Positions 42,285 to 53,018 of a stretch of DNA of 64,000 nucleotides are shown in pieces. Below the pieces are notes generated by a model that was not told where the DNA came from, did no database searches, and saw only the letters and a program-made list of their open reading frames with translations. A program made the position numbers and the translations under genes. Source of the stretch: Valencia hispanica (lineage: Eukaryota; Chordata; Actinopteri; Cyprinodontiformes; Valenciidae); contig OY747704.1 in NCBI GenBank assembly GCA_963556495.2, positions 781,001 through 845,000 of the forward strand. Direction: 5' to 3'. The stretch's first letter is position 1. Every line of letters begins with the position of its first letter.

Positions 42285-43160
42285 TTATCCTGAAGATGGA
42301 AAGATTTCTGTCCTGTTGACGAATCCACGACATCCAACGTAGTAAGCTTTCTTGCCCTCGTTGCGAGCCTTTTCAATGATGGGCCATAACTTGTTCCGAT
42401 GTTCTCCATCTTCTTGTGAGAGATCCTCTGCAAACTTCCAGTGGTTATCTTTGAGAAATTGTGACGTCTTTGCAGGTTTCCATTGGCTATCTCTGGTCAC
42501 CCTTGAGATGAATTGAATGACAATCGGTCTGGGCTTGCTGCTGTTAGGGAGCTTGGCGCCAATGCGATGAACAGTGTCAACGGTGTCACGGATGCGGTTA
42601 TTGCATTCAGGTAAAACGGCTTGACAGATCTCGATGGCAATCTGGCGGACATCGTTTTTTTCATTTTCTTTGACACCAAGGAGCCTCAGATTCCACCTCC
42701 GAGAGTACCGTTCCAGGTCGGAGATCTGTTGCTGGTGTGTGACCATGCGACTCTCCTCTAGTCATCCTGGTTTCTAGAGTGCCCACTCGTTTTTTCACAT
42801 CTTTTATCTCCTCACACGCAAAGTCCACTGTTTTTTTAACACCAGCTAGCTGCAACGCTAGCTCATCCATTCTTTCATTTATTACTTTCGACAGGGAAGC
42901 AACGACATCTATGTCCTCTATCTTAGAAGAAAGCATCGTTTTTTTTAGGAGCTGGAGATTGTCTGGGTGACAGGGGCAGAGGAGGAAATTCTTCCATGAG
43001 ATCCTCCATTACTGGCAAAGTCACCAAGCCAGTCTTGTAGTCATCGATGTTATCGATTAGATGGTTTCCTCCTGAGGCGGCGTGGCTAGCATCACTGTTG
43101 GCATTGTCAACTTTGCTTTTGGGTTTTTCAGCTGTCTTTTATTGTCGCGGGTCGACATCT
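42285..43160 (-). pseudogene. L1/Tx1-like ORF1 (RNA-binding protein)
   Basis: On the minus strand, the part starting near 43160 (MSTRDNKRQLKNPKAKL-like start) and the part 42936-42661 form an N-terminal region with a coiled coil (ASLSKVINERMDELALQLAG, VKKRVGTLETRM). The part 42746-42285 holds the RRM-like and C-terminal domains (LERYSRRWNLRLLGVKENEK, IRDTVDTVHRIGAKL, RPIVIQFISRVTRDSQW, HRNKLWPIIEKARNEGKKAY). This is an L1-type ORF1 (Transposase_22-like). Two frameshifts at about 42940 and 42740 break it. It is followed by the endonuclease of ORF2 after a gap of about 290 bp. Confidence 0.82.
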
Positions 43161-43966
43161 CAAAGGTAAAATCCTTCCCACAAAGTTCCTTTAGCGTTAA
43201 GCACTATAAATGATTATAAGGTCCGATCATAAAGGTTGTTTTCACCGTGTTCTAAGTTTTCGGTTGCACAGCTCGACAGTAAGTGTCTAACTACTCGGCC
43301 ATCTTTGCGCGCCCCCTTGCAAGTCAGACCTTGCCTGGCATGGAAGTACGACGGTGATGCTGTAGTATCTGAAAAGGAAGCACGTCGGAGTCATCATCGA
43401 GGAAGAAGAGAGCGCAGGGTCCGGGTAAGTTGTGAAAAACTATGTTAATTTTTAATCAAAGTCTCCTGTTTGGGAAGACTTCGGCTTACCGATGAAGTAT
43501 GAAAAAGGGGAAAAAATAAGATAAGACAGATGACACCAGTGTGCCGGTGTTACATTGATATGATTCCCCCATCCAGAGCTGTTTCGGCTCCAGCCGCACT
43601 CGCTTAAAGGGAACTGTAAACACTGTTAATCACAGGGGAAACGCTGTCTGACGGTCCTCTCAGAGTCAGGATCTGTTTCCCCTAGGCTAAATTGGTAAAA
43701 TAAAATGTTGATTTGTTGAAACTGCACAGAATGACTTTTTTTTATGTTTAACAAGTTATGAAAATAATTTCCAAAAGGAAAATCTTAATTTTTTATTTTT
43801 TTACATTTTTGTTTTCTGAGAATATGGTTTTGGATGTTTTAATGCAAGTAAAGTTTATTTTTAGATGCAATTAAAGGCTTACCTGTTTGCACAACAAAGA
43901 AACGTTTTTTCAGTATTTTACTGTACCGAAAATGAACTGAACCGTGGCATTAAACCAAGACACACC

Positions 43967-44138
<172 letters not shown>

Positions 44139-45554
44139 AAAAGTTCATGTTATGTACATTGTAGTATTATGCTGACTCTTTCATTCTTCATGTTTTCCAG
44201 GGCAAAACAACAAACAATGAAAAGCTTCTTATTGGCAAAAAAATCATGCACACCTCAACAAGCAGCTGTCTTCACAGATAGCATCTTGAATATACTGGTG
44301 ACGGACATGAGGCCACTATCAATGGTGGAGGATGATGGCTTTGCTGCCATGGTCCATACCCTGCATCCCTCCCATCAAGGACCAATTTAATCAAACTCAT
44401 GGTGAGAAAATATGTGGACACATTTCAAAAGGTTAAGACTGCAATTAAATCAACAAACAGGAAGCTTGCTCTTACAGCCGATGTCTGGACCAGTGTTGCC
44501 ACCGAAGCCTACCTTGGAATTACATGCCACTGTATCACAGAAGACTGGGAGATGCAGTCGATTTTCCTCACCACCAAACCACTGCAGGACAGACACACTG
44601 CATCTAACATTGTGAGTGGTTAGAGGAGGCAGTAACCAAATCCCTCTCAGCAAAGTCATTGCTCTAGTGCATGATAATGGTGCCAATGTTGTGGCTGCAG
44701 CAAACATCCTGGAGGAGAAACATGGGTGGTCCTCTGTCTGTTGTACTGGCCATACCTTACAACTTGTGAGTAATTCTGCTTTGAAGCATTCAGCCATTGA
44801 TAAAGCTGTAAGGGCTGCAAGATGTCTAGTTGAACACTTGAAGAGAAGTGAGCTTGCCACCACTAAGCTTAAAGAAAAACAGAAACAAATGGCCACACCT
44901 GAGCACAACCTTGTTCAGGATGTAAGGTGGAACAGCACATTTTATATGATCACCAGACTGCTTGAACAAAGGTGGCCCATGACAGCAATGCTGTCTGACA
45001 GCTCTGTCACACACAAAGATAAAAAGTATCTGGACCTGAAACCAGACACGTAGACCTTGCTGGAGGAGCTTTCGGAGGCCTTTAAGCCTTTTGAATGTGC
45101 CACTGTCTTTATGAGTGGGCAGACATACACCACAATATCTGCTATACCTCCATTGGTGAAGTCCACTCAGGGGACAGATTTTGAGTTGGCTGCACTGCAG
45201 GCTTTCAAGCTCACGGCTGTGGAGCAGCTGCAAGATCGATGGAAGATTGAGACATCTTTTTCAGACACTGCACCTAACACAGTGGTATTTGCAGAAGCCC
45301 TTGACCCAAGGTTCAGGAGACTGAAGTATCTATCACAACAGGAAATCTTGGATGTCGAGGGCAAAATGCAAGAAATGGCACTTGGGGAGAAAAGTACGGT
45401 GGCCGGGAAGTGCAAAACAAAATTACATTAACCTGAAACACTTTTACATTTTACCGAAACAAAATTATAAGTTTACCAAAACACTTTTACAAGTAAAAAA
45501 AAAAACACTTGTACAAGTTTAACAAAACATTTTCACAAATTTACTGAAACACTT

Positions 45555-45806
45555 TTACAAAGACATGACCCAGAAGTGATACTGCGGGGAACGGGACACT
45601 GTATGAGTGGCCTTCAAATACTTGAAATACTTTATGAGGCAGTCCATAAAACCGACCTCTTCTCCCTCTGCATCAGCGAGAAAGTCCAAACTGTGTCCAC
45701 AATCACCACAAAATGTCCCTAAAACTTGAATATAGATTCCGCAAATCGGGCAAAACATCTCTGCAGATTGAGCTGCTGGCAGGATCGTTTCCATTACCGT
45801 TACCAC
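45555..45806 (-). CDS. Small zinc-ribbon-like protein inside the TA-flanked element
   Basis: An 83-residue open frame on the minus strand, from ATG at 45806. Residues about 18-38 are FCPICGIYIQVLGTFCGDCGH, two Cys-x2-Cys pairs spaced as in a zinc ribbon. After it come SLDFLADAEGEEVGFMDCLI and an aromatic and basic tail. It lies wholly between the subterminal repeats of the element and is the only plausible coding sequence there. I do not recognise a family. It could be a DNA-binding protein of the element or a remnant of a captured host exon; a chance frame is also possible. Confidence 0.45.
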   Translation of the reverse strand: MVTVMETILPAAQSAEMFCPICGIYIQVLGTFCGDCGHSLDFLADAEGEEVGFMDCLIKYFKYLKATHTVSRSPQYHFWVMSL

Positions 45807-46284
45807 TTTGGTCTTGTCCCGACCCTAACCTCATCCCTGCAGTATCACGTCCGTGTCATGTCTTTGTGAAAGTGTTTTGTTAAACTGGTAAAAGTGTTTC
45901 GGTAAGATTGTAAATGTGTTTTGGTAAATTTGTAAAAGTGTTTTTTTTAACTTCAGGGTTCCTGCGGGGTCTTAAAAAGCCTTAAAAGCATTGAATTTAT
46001 AAATTTTGAAATAATACCTTAAAAAGACTTAAAAGTACAGAATTTTGATGTCTGGGTCTTAAAAATTGTGCTGTATGTAACTTCTCCGTATTGTATTTTT
46101 CTTCAAAAGATTTATTTGTCAACCACCAATTATTTTGATTAAATAACATAGTATAAATAAAGAGTGGCGGAACCAATAATTGAGAACGGAACGCAGCCCC
46201 AGGTCACTTTCTTGTGACCTACTGAAATGTTTTTATTTTTCACACCTGCTTGGGTTATCCAGGGCTTAAAAGTATTCCGGCACT

Positions 46285-48059
46285 GTGCCGGATCTCCAGC
46301 ATTTGACTATGATTCAGAGAAAAAAAAACACACAAAACCCCCCCCCCCCCCAAAAAACCAGCCCTCTTGAATGCAGCATCACACGCGAGCCGACGGTTGT
46401 TTCTCCCGAAATCAGAAGAATGGACGCTAAATTCATGGAGCCAGGGGAAGACGTCGTTGTTGACAAGGGTCTTAAAAACAAGTGGCGCTGGGCATGGGTA
46501 GATGAAAAGGGCGTAGACGGCAAGCCGTTTGGGAGCTGGTGCCATGCGACTAGCGGGAGAAAAGCTCTTCACCGTCACGGACGAGACGCCGGGCATAAAG
46601 CAGCTGTCCGTCCGCTCCAACACACAAGCCGTTTGCCGGGAGCAACAGACGCAGCGGACGCAGCGGCCCCGATGACCGATCGTGTTTGTGACTTGAAAAT
46701 ACGTGTGTGCTCGGTCATCGCAGAACATGATTTATCATTTACGATCGCTCAACCGCTCGTAGATCTGTGTAAGAAAGTAGCAGTTGATAAAATGCTTTAA
46801 CAAAACTGTCTGTTTCCAATCAGCATGCCAGTTATATGAACTAGGGTTGCCAACTGTCCCGTAAAAAATGGAATCGTCCCGTATTTAGAGAAAATATTAT
46901 GCGTTCCGTATTAAGGTGAGAAGGAACGCAGTTCGTCCCGTACTTCAGCTACAATGAAAAAAATACACAAAGGTGGAGTTAATCTGTCTTTAAGCTGTGC
47001 AGATGCCTCGTCTTCTCTCATTCTCTCCCCTCTCCTCTCCTGTTGCTCATTCAATCATGAAACTGATCAATGATCAGCTGATCGGCTTTTCTGTCGGAAG
47101 TCCCATCTCTCTCTCTCTCTCTCTCTCTCTCGTTTGTTTATCGCCCACTTTGCGCAGAAAGAGGAAACCAGCGGATGTCGCGCTAAACAACAGCAGCACG
47201 TTTAATAACCTGTTAGAACTGATTTAATATGACTTTCTACTATTAGCTGATGTTTGCTGGAGCCACAGACATAAAAGCTGCTGGTCATGATATCAGTTTG
47301 GAAATGAGGTGAGATGGAAACATGAAGATGAAACCAGGAGATGTTCTTACTGAATCATCAGAGCTGAACAGGTGATGGAGAAACACGTTTACCTTTTAGG
47401 TGACATGAATGAGTTGAAGGGACGTTATAAACTGTTTCTGAGAGACAAATAACACCAGGATCCTTTTTGAGCTGACAGCTGGTAGCTGTGCAGGGGCGGC
47501 TCTAGCAAAGTTTTGCGAGGGAGCCAGTTAGGGCATTAACAGGGAAAGGGGGGAACAGATAAATACTTTTCTTTCTTATTCTCATTTAATATGTCTAGCT
47601 TTTATTTAAAAAAAAATCAGAATCTTACAACTAAAGTGGTCATCTGTTAAATGTATAGAAATCCATTATCTTATATAGTAAATATTATTGAGTATAATAT
47701 ATACCCTAGTAAGCTATAGTACTTTTTCCTTTGGGAAGGTACCATCTGTGAAGTGCAATTCTGTGATTTCTGTGTATTTGTTTTACACGTGCATTAAATT
47801 GAAGTCGATTAAGCATCATGCGGGTGGGGGTGGTTCCTTATTTTATTTGGGAGTTGGCAACCCTAATATGAACACACATGGCATAGCCCTGGAGTTCAAG
47901 AAACGTATGTCTCATCACCTCAAAGGATGTACGTTTTCTCTGAATGTTGATGAAGCAATCACCCAAAACATGGAAAAAATACTGAATGTAATACTGAATA
48001 CTGAATGTAATGGTAATGGTAATAACACATCATCTTGCAAGCAAGAAAGTAAACATTAG
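46285..48059 (+). pseudogene. hAT-like transposase N-terminal part, split
   Basis: The first part, 46285-46800, from about 46430 encodes KFMEPGEDVVVDKGL, KWRWAWVDEKGVDGKPFGSW and, in a degenerate zinc-finger stretch, GRKALHRHGRDAGHKAAVR. These are followed by MTDRVCDLKIRVCSVIAEHD and FTIAQPLVDLCKKVAVDK. A nested 1 kb element (46842-47865) follows, after which 47868-48059 encodes THGIALEFKKRMSHHLKG and CTFSLNVDEAITQNMEKIL with the first catalytic-type Asp. After that come stops, and the rest of the transposase is absent. The pattern is that of a hAT-like family common in fish; I do not have a gene name. Confidence 0.65.
46842..47865. mobile_element. Non-autonomous hAT, 1.0 kb, 8-bp target-site duplication
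   Basis: Ends tagggttgccaactgtcccg and (reverse complement of the right end) tagggttgccaactcccaaa are inverted repeats of at least 14 bp. The 8-mer atatgaac occurs at both sides (46834-46841, 47866-47873), the hAT signature. There is no transposase. Internal (CT)n at 47107-47131 and unrelated AT-rich sequence. It is the innermost of the nested elements on this side. Confidence 0.9.
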
Positions 48060-49864
48060 CAATAGCAATGCTTCAGACCTGATCATTGCACTGGAAGCTT
48101 CAGTTTAGCAATTCTGTATTTAATTGTATTTGTTTCATATTATTCAGTTTACCACTTCTTGGAGCACTTCACTCTTTTTTGTTGTTAAAATGAACTGCCT
48201 CTGCAAATATGTTAAAAAGGAGGAGTCAAGACCCAATGTAGTGTATTTCCTATAACTTAATTTGCCCTTGTTTTGAACAAAAATTATATGAAAAGTTACA
48301 ATTTATGTTTTTTGTATAAATTGGCCTTTACTAAATTAAATTGTTCCTAAATAAATCAGATTAATTGGCTTGACTGAGTTTCACATGTTTTCATTTATAA
48401 CTTAATAACCTTTACTTCTAAAAATCACATTTGAATTGTAGGTCATCTTGTACATTACCAAGCACAATGCTAAAAGTCGTTTGCCAAATTGCCTATACTG
48501 TATATGCATTTGATTCACTGCAACCCACTCCTTGGAAAAAAGTTCAGGCTCAGGATTTTTTTTCACTTTAAGCCCTGGTTATCTTTTACCCATTCTACAT
48601 TTGACTAATAAATGAACACAAGTTCAAGGATTTTGTTTTTCTTTGCTGGTAGGGGCATGAAATAGGTATTATTTTTTTATATTAATGGTCTTAAAAAGGT
48701 CTTAAAAAGACTTGAATTTAACTTGAAGAAACCTGTAGGAACCCTGAACTTGTAAAAGTGTTTTGTTAAACTTGTAAAAGTGTTTTGTTTTTTTTTACTT
48801 GTAAAAGTGTTTCGGGAAACTTGTAAAAGTGTTTTGGGAAATTTGTAAATGTGTTTCGGTAAAATGTAAAAGTGTTTCAGGTTAATGCAATTTTGTTTTG
48901 GTAAAATGTAAAAGTGTTTCAGGTTAATGTAATTTTGTTTTGCACTTCCCGGCCACTGTAGAAAAGGGAGGTGGATATGCAGCAGCAAGGCAGTAGCAGT
49001 ACTACATCTACCAGTGATGCAGCTCCTAAATCAACATCTTCAGGAACTCTTCTCGATTCACTTCTCGACTCTGAAGGTGATGAAGATAGTGCAGTGGAAG
49101 CGGAAGCTATTGATGAGAATGTCCAAGTGAGGAATGAGGTCCACAGTTACTTTGGAGAAAAGAACGTTGCAAAGGAAGAAAGTCCATTGAAGTGCTGGAA
49201 GGCGAACAAAGCCAGATATCCCATGTTGGCCAGACTAGCAAGGTCCTACTTGTACATCCCTGGTACCTCAACTCCAGCTGAGTGGCTGTTCTCTGCTGCT
49301 GGCAATATAGCCTCAAAGAAAAGAGCCAGCCTGAGCCAGGAGCATGTTGACAAGCTAACATTTTTGCATTGCAATGCAACTTTTCTAAGGTTATTTAGTA
49401 AGGGAGAGTAAAAATGCATGGGATGACTCACATATGTGTCATGGTGTTTTGCACTGATGTTCATAGTTTACACTGCTTGAGTACAGAGAATGTTGAATGT
49501 AAACTGAGTTTTGATTTCGATTTCTTGTTGATTTGTTGTTTATAATTGCTCGGGTCACTTTAAGCAACAAATATACCTCTTTTTATGTTGGTAATATGGC
49601 ACATTTGTCCTACAGCACTTTGATGAAGCAAATCCATTAAAAAATAATTAGTATTGTTATTTAATTTTTGAACAGCTGTAAGACATTTGAGGTGATAGCA
49701 CGTTGTTTTGCGTGCTATTGAACTGTTTTCTAATAATGTTCTGTTGGTAAATAAAGTGAAAGTTTCCGTAGCACTTTTTAAAAATGTTTCCGCTAATCCG
49801 ATTAATGGAGTTGGAACCCCATTCAATTCATCAATGATCCAAATAATCGTTTGTGACAGCCCTA

Positions 49865-50220
49865 TTCACCAGTGAACCGCCTTATTTCTGACATGCTTGG
49901 CGGGAAATAAATCCCCTTTTAAAATCTTCGAAGTGCAACTGTCTACTCAACGTCTGTCCGTGCATCCAGCCTGGGTGATGGCAGAAATGTTCCAACACAG
50001 TTCTCTAAGATGGCCCCAGTCATATAGGACATCAATCCGCAGCCTGTCGGCCTGCAACTGGAACCGTGGTTCAGACAGAACCGTAGCGCAGGTTCTGTTC
50101 TCCTCTTTCGCCCAACTACGGACACATTGCTCCCCTCTTTGTGGACTGGTCCTCCCTCAACACAAAGTAGGACTGAACCAGTTCATTTATTCTAATGTTG
50201 TGTCTGGACAGATATATAGG
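49865..50220. other. unc5d intron between hAT and L2-B
   Basis: It begins with the right target-site duplication of the outer hAT (ttcaccag). A 110-codon open frame at 49897-50229 has no recognisable motif and is not supported. Nothing else seen. Confidence 0.4.
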
Positions 50221-50438
50221 GAAACATAGGTCATAACGAGTTAGACCTTGTTCATTTTTGGTTGAAGTGTTTTTAGGTGCTAAAACTGTTTGCTAGGAGG
50301 AGCAGCCTCTCCCAACCTCTCCTGATCTCCTGATTTCTAGGCTTATTTCTAGCCTTATTCTCTTTTCTTATTTACACCCAGCCTCTGAAGTCACTTTATT
50401 AGACCGGATCTCTTTTTTGCATTACTTTCTGAAGGACT

Positions 50439-51048
50439 GTGGATTACCAAAATAGTCTTTTTGCTCAGCTGAGGAATTATGAGAAACTGCTCCAGAGAAT
50501 TGAAACAATCGAGAGGAAGTTACACCATCTTCAGATTAATTTTGATCTAAACACTGGATATGGAAATGAGACAACTTTACCAATTACTACATGCAGGGAG
50601 GAAGAACCTGGCAGCCCGGTGTTATCCCGGTCCAACAGTCTCGCACAGAAGCCACAGAACAACGCTACTCCTCCAGCCGAAAGGCGTTTAACGGGTAGAA
50701 CACCCCATTCCCAATTCAATGTAGACTGGCCGGCTTTAAAGCGCACTGAATCTACACCTGCTTTCTCTGCTCCCAGGAAGAAGAAACAAAAGAACCCCCA
50801 GATATCACCCCCTCTGGAATCCCGCTGAGAAACAGATTTGCAGCCCTCAGTTCCCCAAAAGACAACACAGCCCCTGGGACCAGTCACCAAGTGAATATTA
50901 CTTCATCACCAACACAGACAGCTGTACAGACTGACAGAGAACAAATACTTCCAGCAAGTATGTCATCAGACTCGACACCTAATGACTCTCTGTTAAGAGA
51001 TTTCTCAGAAAGACTGAAAGCACAAATTAGAATTGGAGCACAACAATG
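50439..51048 (+). pseudogene. L2-B ORF1, coiled coil present, esterase domain deleted
   Basis: 50439-50828 is open and encodes MDYQNSLFAQLRNYEKLLQR, a short coiled coil (IETIERKLHHLQINF), and a basic Ser/Pro-rich segment ending ISPPLESR. After a stop and shift, 50830-51048 encodes PLRNRFAALSSPKDNTAPGT and a tail like that of 12394-12684 (DSLLRDFSERLKAQIRIGAQ). The SGNH-like domain that lies between these segments in the copy at 11850-12380 is missing, a clean internal deletion at about 50885. It is the only copy here with the ORF1 N-terminus of family B. Confidence 0.75.
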
Positions 51049-51369
51049 ACCGAAACTTGGACTACATCAGCCTTCTGGGACTAACACTGGATGTACTCTG
51101 CCCATGCCTGAACTAGTAATCACGGACATCTGATGTGCAAGGGAACTGGACAGTAATTTCACTCCGACCGTCTTCCAGAAGTCGTCCGGCAACCCCCAAA
51201 AAACCATAAAAGCAATTTTTGTAATTTGGAGGAGTAGATTCCATCAATACAAATGTCTTATTATTTCTATCTAGCCATGTTTCTGAAAATATTTTAACAA
51301 TTAGACGGTCGGTCTGTAATGCAGCACCAAACCGACCACCAATGTTATATCGAAATAACACCAATGTGG

Positions 51370-52728
51370 AAAAAATTTCCAAATTTCCTTAATTAAACCA
51401 AAAGAACCTAGAAGAAATCATTAACCCATTAAGCTCCTCCTCTTGCTGTCTTGATATCCTACCCACAGCTTTCCTTAAGAAAGTTTTCCCTGTCATTGTG
51501 CCTGATCTGATTCAAATAGTTAACTCGTCCCTCCTGTCAGGTCTCTTCCCCCAGGCTTTAAAAACAGCAGTTATTAAACCACTGCTAAAAAAGAATAATC
51601 TGGACATGTTAATGCAGAACTACAGGTCAATTTCTAATCTTCCATTCATCAGTAAAATTATTGAAAAAGCTGATTCAGCAGTTAAATAGCTTCATAACAA
51701 CGACCAACCGCTTTGATGTTTTTCAGTCTGGTGTCTGTGCTCACCACAGCACTGAGACTGCCCTCGTCAAAGTTTTCAATGACATCCGCATAATACAGAC
51801 TGTGATAGAACCACAGTGCTGGTTCTGTTGGACCTCAGTGCAGCATTTGATACTGTTGATCATGATATATTACTGGAACGACTGGAGAGCTGGGTCGGAC
51901 TCTCTGGTACAGTACTTGGCTGGTTCGAGTCTTACCTAAAGAACAGGGACTTCTTTGTTTCAATAGGAAACTTTTCATCAGAACGAACAGAAATCACATG
52001 TGGGGTGCCCCAGGGCTCCATCCTGGGGCCCCTCTTATTTAATATCTACATGCTCCCCCTAGGCCAGATTATGACAACCATTAACATTAGCTACCATAAT
52101 TATGCAGATGATGCTCAGCTCTACATTACGATGTCACCAGGTGACTTTGAACCCAGCCAAACGCTAAGCACATGCATCAAGCAAATCAATGGATTGATGT
52201 GTCATAACTTCTTCCAATTGAACAGAAACAAAACTGAAGTAACTACTTTTGGACCTAAAGAGGAAAGATCAACAGTTAGCACACAGCTCCAGTTAATACA
52301 GATAGAAACTACTGATCAGGCCAGAAATCTAGGTAATGGACTCAGACCTGAACTTCCAGGGTCACATAAAGGCAATAACAAGGTCAGCCTTCTATCACCT
52401 GAAGAACATTTCTAGGATTAAAGGACTGATGTCGCAACAGGACCTAGAAAAACTCATCTATTCGTTTATCTTTAGTTGGATTGATTACTGCAAAAGCGTC
52501 TTCACAGGTCTGCCTAAAAAGTCAATTAGACAGCTGCAGCTGATCCAGAACGCTGCTGCTTGTGCTTCCTCACTAGAATCAGGAAAGTAGAGCACATCAC
52601 CCCAGTTCTAAAGTCCTTACACTGGCTCCCTGTAGCTCAGAGAATATACTTCAAAATAGTTCTACTAGTTTATAAATCATTGAATGGCTTAGCACCAAAA
52701 TAAGTTGAAGACCTGCTGTTACTATACC
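51370..52728 (+). pseudogene. L2-B reverse transcriptase, several frameshifts
   Basis: Open parts 51498-51689, 51661-51939, 51816-52415 and 52336-52590, then a weakly open end to 52728. Motifs: [36 protein letters not shown], motif [21 protein letters not shown], motif [20 protein letters not shown], motif [10 protein letters not shown] (the usual Thr is Ala), [14 protein letters not shown], the thumb, and [17 protein letters not shown] frameshift at 52333, gga for gtagta in the LGVVMDSD stretch, separates the two main parts. Inactive copy. Confidence 0.85.
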
Positions 52729-53016
52729 ATGTTTGTTCCGTCCACATATTATTCATTTCATAAGATCGGTAGTAGTTAGTTTGCATGCTTTAGAATAGAT
52801 GCATATTATTGACTAAACGCTTTGACTGTAAGGTTAATCTGTTTTCTTAATAAATCCCCCTTAGCTTAAAGAGAAGTTGTCTGGGATTAATTGGTGTATG
52901 CATACAGTTATTGTCCACGCCGTTTTTGAATTTATGGCCTTCAGAAGAGACTGGGTGTCTGAGATTACAAGCACTTCTCGTGGTGGAGCTGGTGCCCCGG
53001 ACATTAATTAATCCAT
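52729..53016 (+). other. Non-coding, possible LTR piece
   Basis: It starts tgtttgttccgtcc at the broken edge of the L2-B. It has an AATAAA at 52847-52852 and the string ggtgccccggac near 52990, similar in look to sequence around an LTR/primer-binding-site border. No second LTR or target-site duplication is visible, so this remains a guess. It ends at the TA target of the next transposon. Confidence 0.3.
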
Positions 53017-53018
53017 TA

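Larger units (their letters stand above)
24767..43320 (-). mobile_element. L1/Tx1-like LINE, minus strand, with nested insertions; 12-bp TSD
   Basis: Minus-strand LINE with 5' end at about 43320 and poly(A) tail at 24767-24795 (T-run on the plus strand). The 12-mer aagtcagacctt lies at both edges (24757-24768 and 43321-43332), and removing the insert restores a continuous BED-finger frame of the host hAT. Coding parts in element order: ORF1 (43160-42285), ORF2 endonuclease (41998-41381), RT start (40482-40174, 40083-39553) and C-terminal domain (25681-24893). The middle of the reverse transcriptase is missing. Inside lie an L1 (26522-34504), a GTF2IRD2-like hAT, an L2-A tail, a solo LTR (37618-39507) and a plus-strand L1 tail (40518-41089). 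Confidence 0.85.
45954..48746 (+). mobile_element. hAT-like transposon with cagggttcc ends, internally deleted
   Basis: Left end cagggttcctgcggggtctt, right end (reverse complement) cagggttcctacaggtttct, both followed inward by repeated cttaaaaa units. The flanking 5-mer is aactt on both sides (45949-45953, 48747-48751); a full 8-bp duplication is not evident. A transposase N-terminus lies at 46285-46800, resuming at 47868-48059 after a nested element. The rest of a hAT transposase is missing, so it is non-autonomous. It sits in the subterminal repeats of the TA-flanked element. Confidence 0.75.
45397..48958. mobile_element. TA-flanked element with long inverted repeats and subterminal repeats
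   Basis: The left end cggtggccgggaagtgcaaa and the right end (reverse complement cagtggccgggaagtgcaaa) match over about 58 bp with one or two differences, and both sides have TA (45395-45396, 48959-48960), as in Tc1/mariner-type insertions. Inside each end are repeated units of the type acttttacaagtttaccaaa, about 150-200 bp in all; part of the set recurs at 45873-45945. The unnested element would be about 770 bp. It is inserted in the ZBED1-like transposase gene and holds a hAT at 45954-48746. Its only coding candidate is the small zinc-ribbon frame at 45555-45806. Confidence 0.85.
44200..49411 (+). pseudogene. ZBED1-like hAT transposase, split and frameshifted
   Basis: Coding pieces are 44200-44390, 44399-44623, 44616-45053, 45057-45396 and 48961-49411. 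Motifs in order: [19 protein letters not shown] and VRKYVDTFQKVKTAI (N-terminal part); LALTADVWTSVATEAYLGIT with the first catalytic Asp; VIALVHDNGANVVAA with the second; CTGHTLQLVSNSAL and DVRWNSTFYMITRLLEQRW; FAEALDPRFRRLKYL; then SPLKCWKANKARYPMLARLA and GTSTPAEWLFSAAGN of the C-terminal hAT dimerisation region. The string is cut at 45397 by the TA-flanked element and resumes at 48961. Single frameshifts lie near 44390, 44620 and 45053 (a TAG). An upstream exon with a BED-type start (WEHFTVNESDNCYLKHL, at about 24697) is itself cut by the LINE. A splice acceptor (ttttccag) lies at 44192-44199. Confidence 0.85.
50221..52728 (+). mobile_element. L2-B LINE, rearranged copy, 3' end missing
   Basis: A plus-strand L2-B with 5' UTR (about 50221-50438), ORF1 without its SGNH domain (50439-51048), an endonuclease nearly all deleted with a small part inverted (51150-51300), and a reverse transcriptase (51370-52728). 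It stops in the coding sequence at KYVEDLLLLYH-like residues near 52728, so the C-terminus, 3' UTR and tail are absent. Left edge approximate. No target-site duplication could be found. Confidence 0.85.

Noticed and set aside
24767..43320. Cluster of host genes suggested by many long minus-strand frames
   Set aside because: All frames with recognisable motifs are endonuclease, reverse transcriptase or ORF1 pieces of LINEs.
49897..50229. 110-codon plus-strand frame next to the outer hAT
   Set aside because: No motif, no neighbouring exon pattern, and surrounded by transposons.
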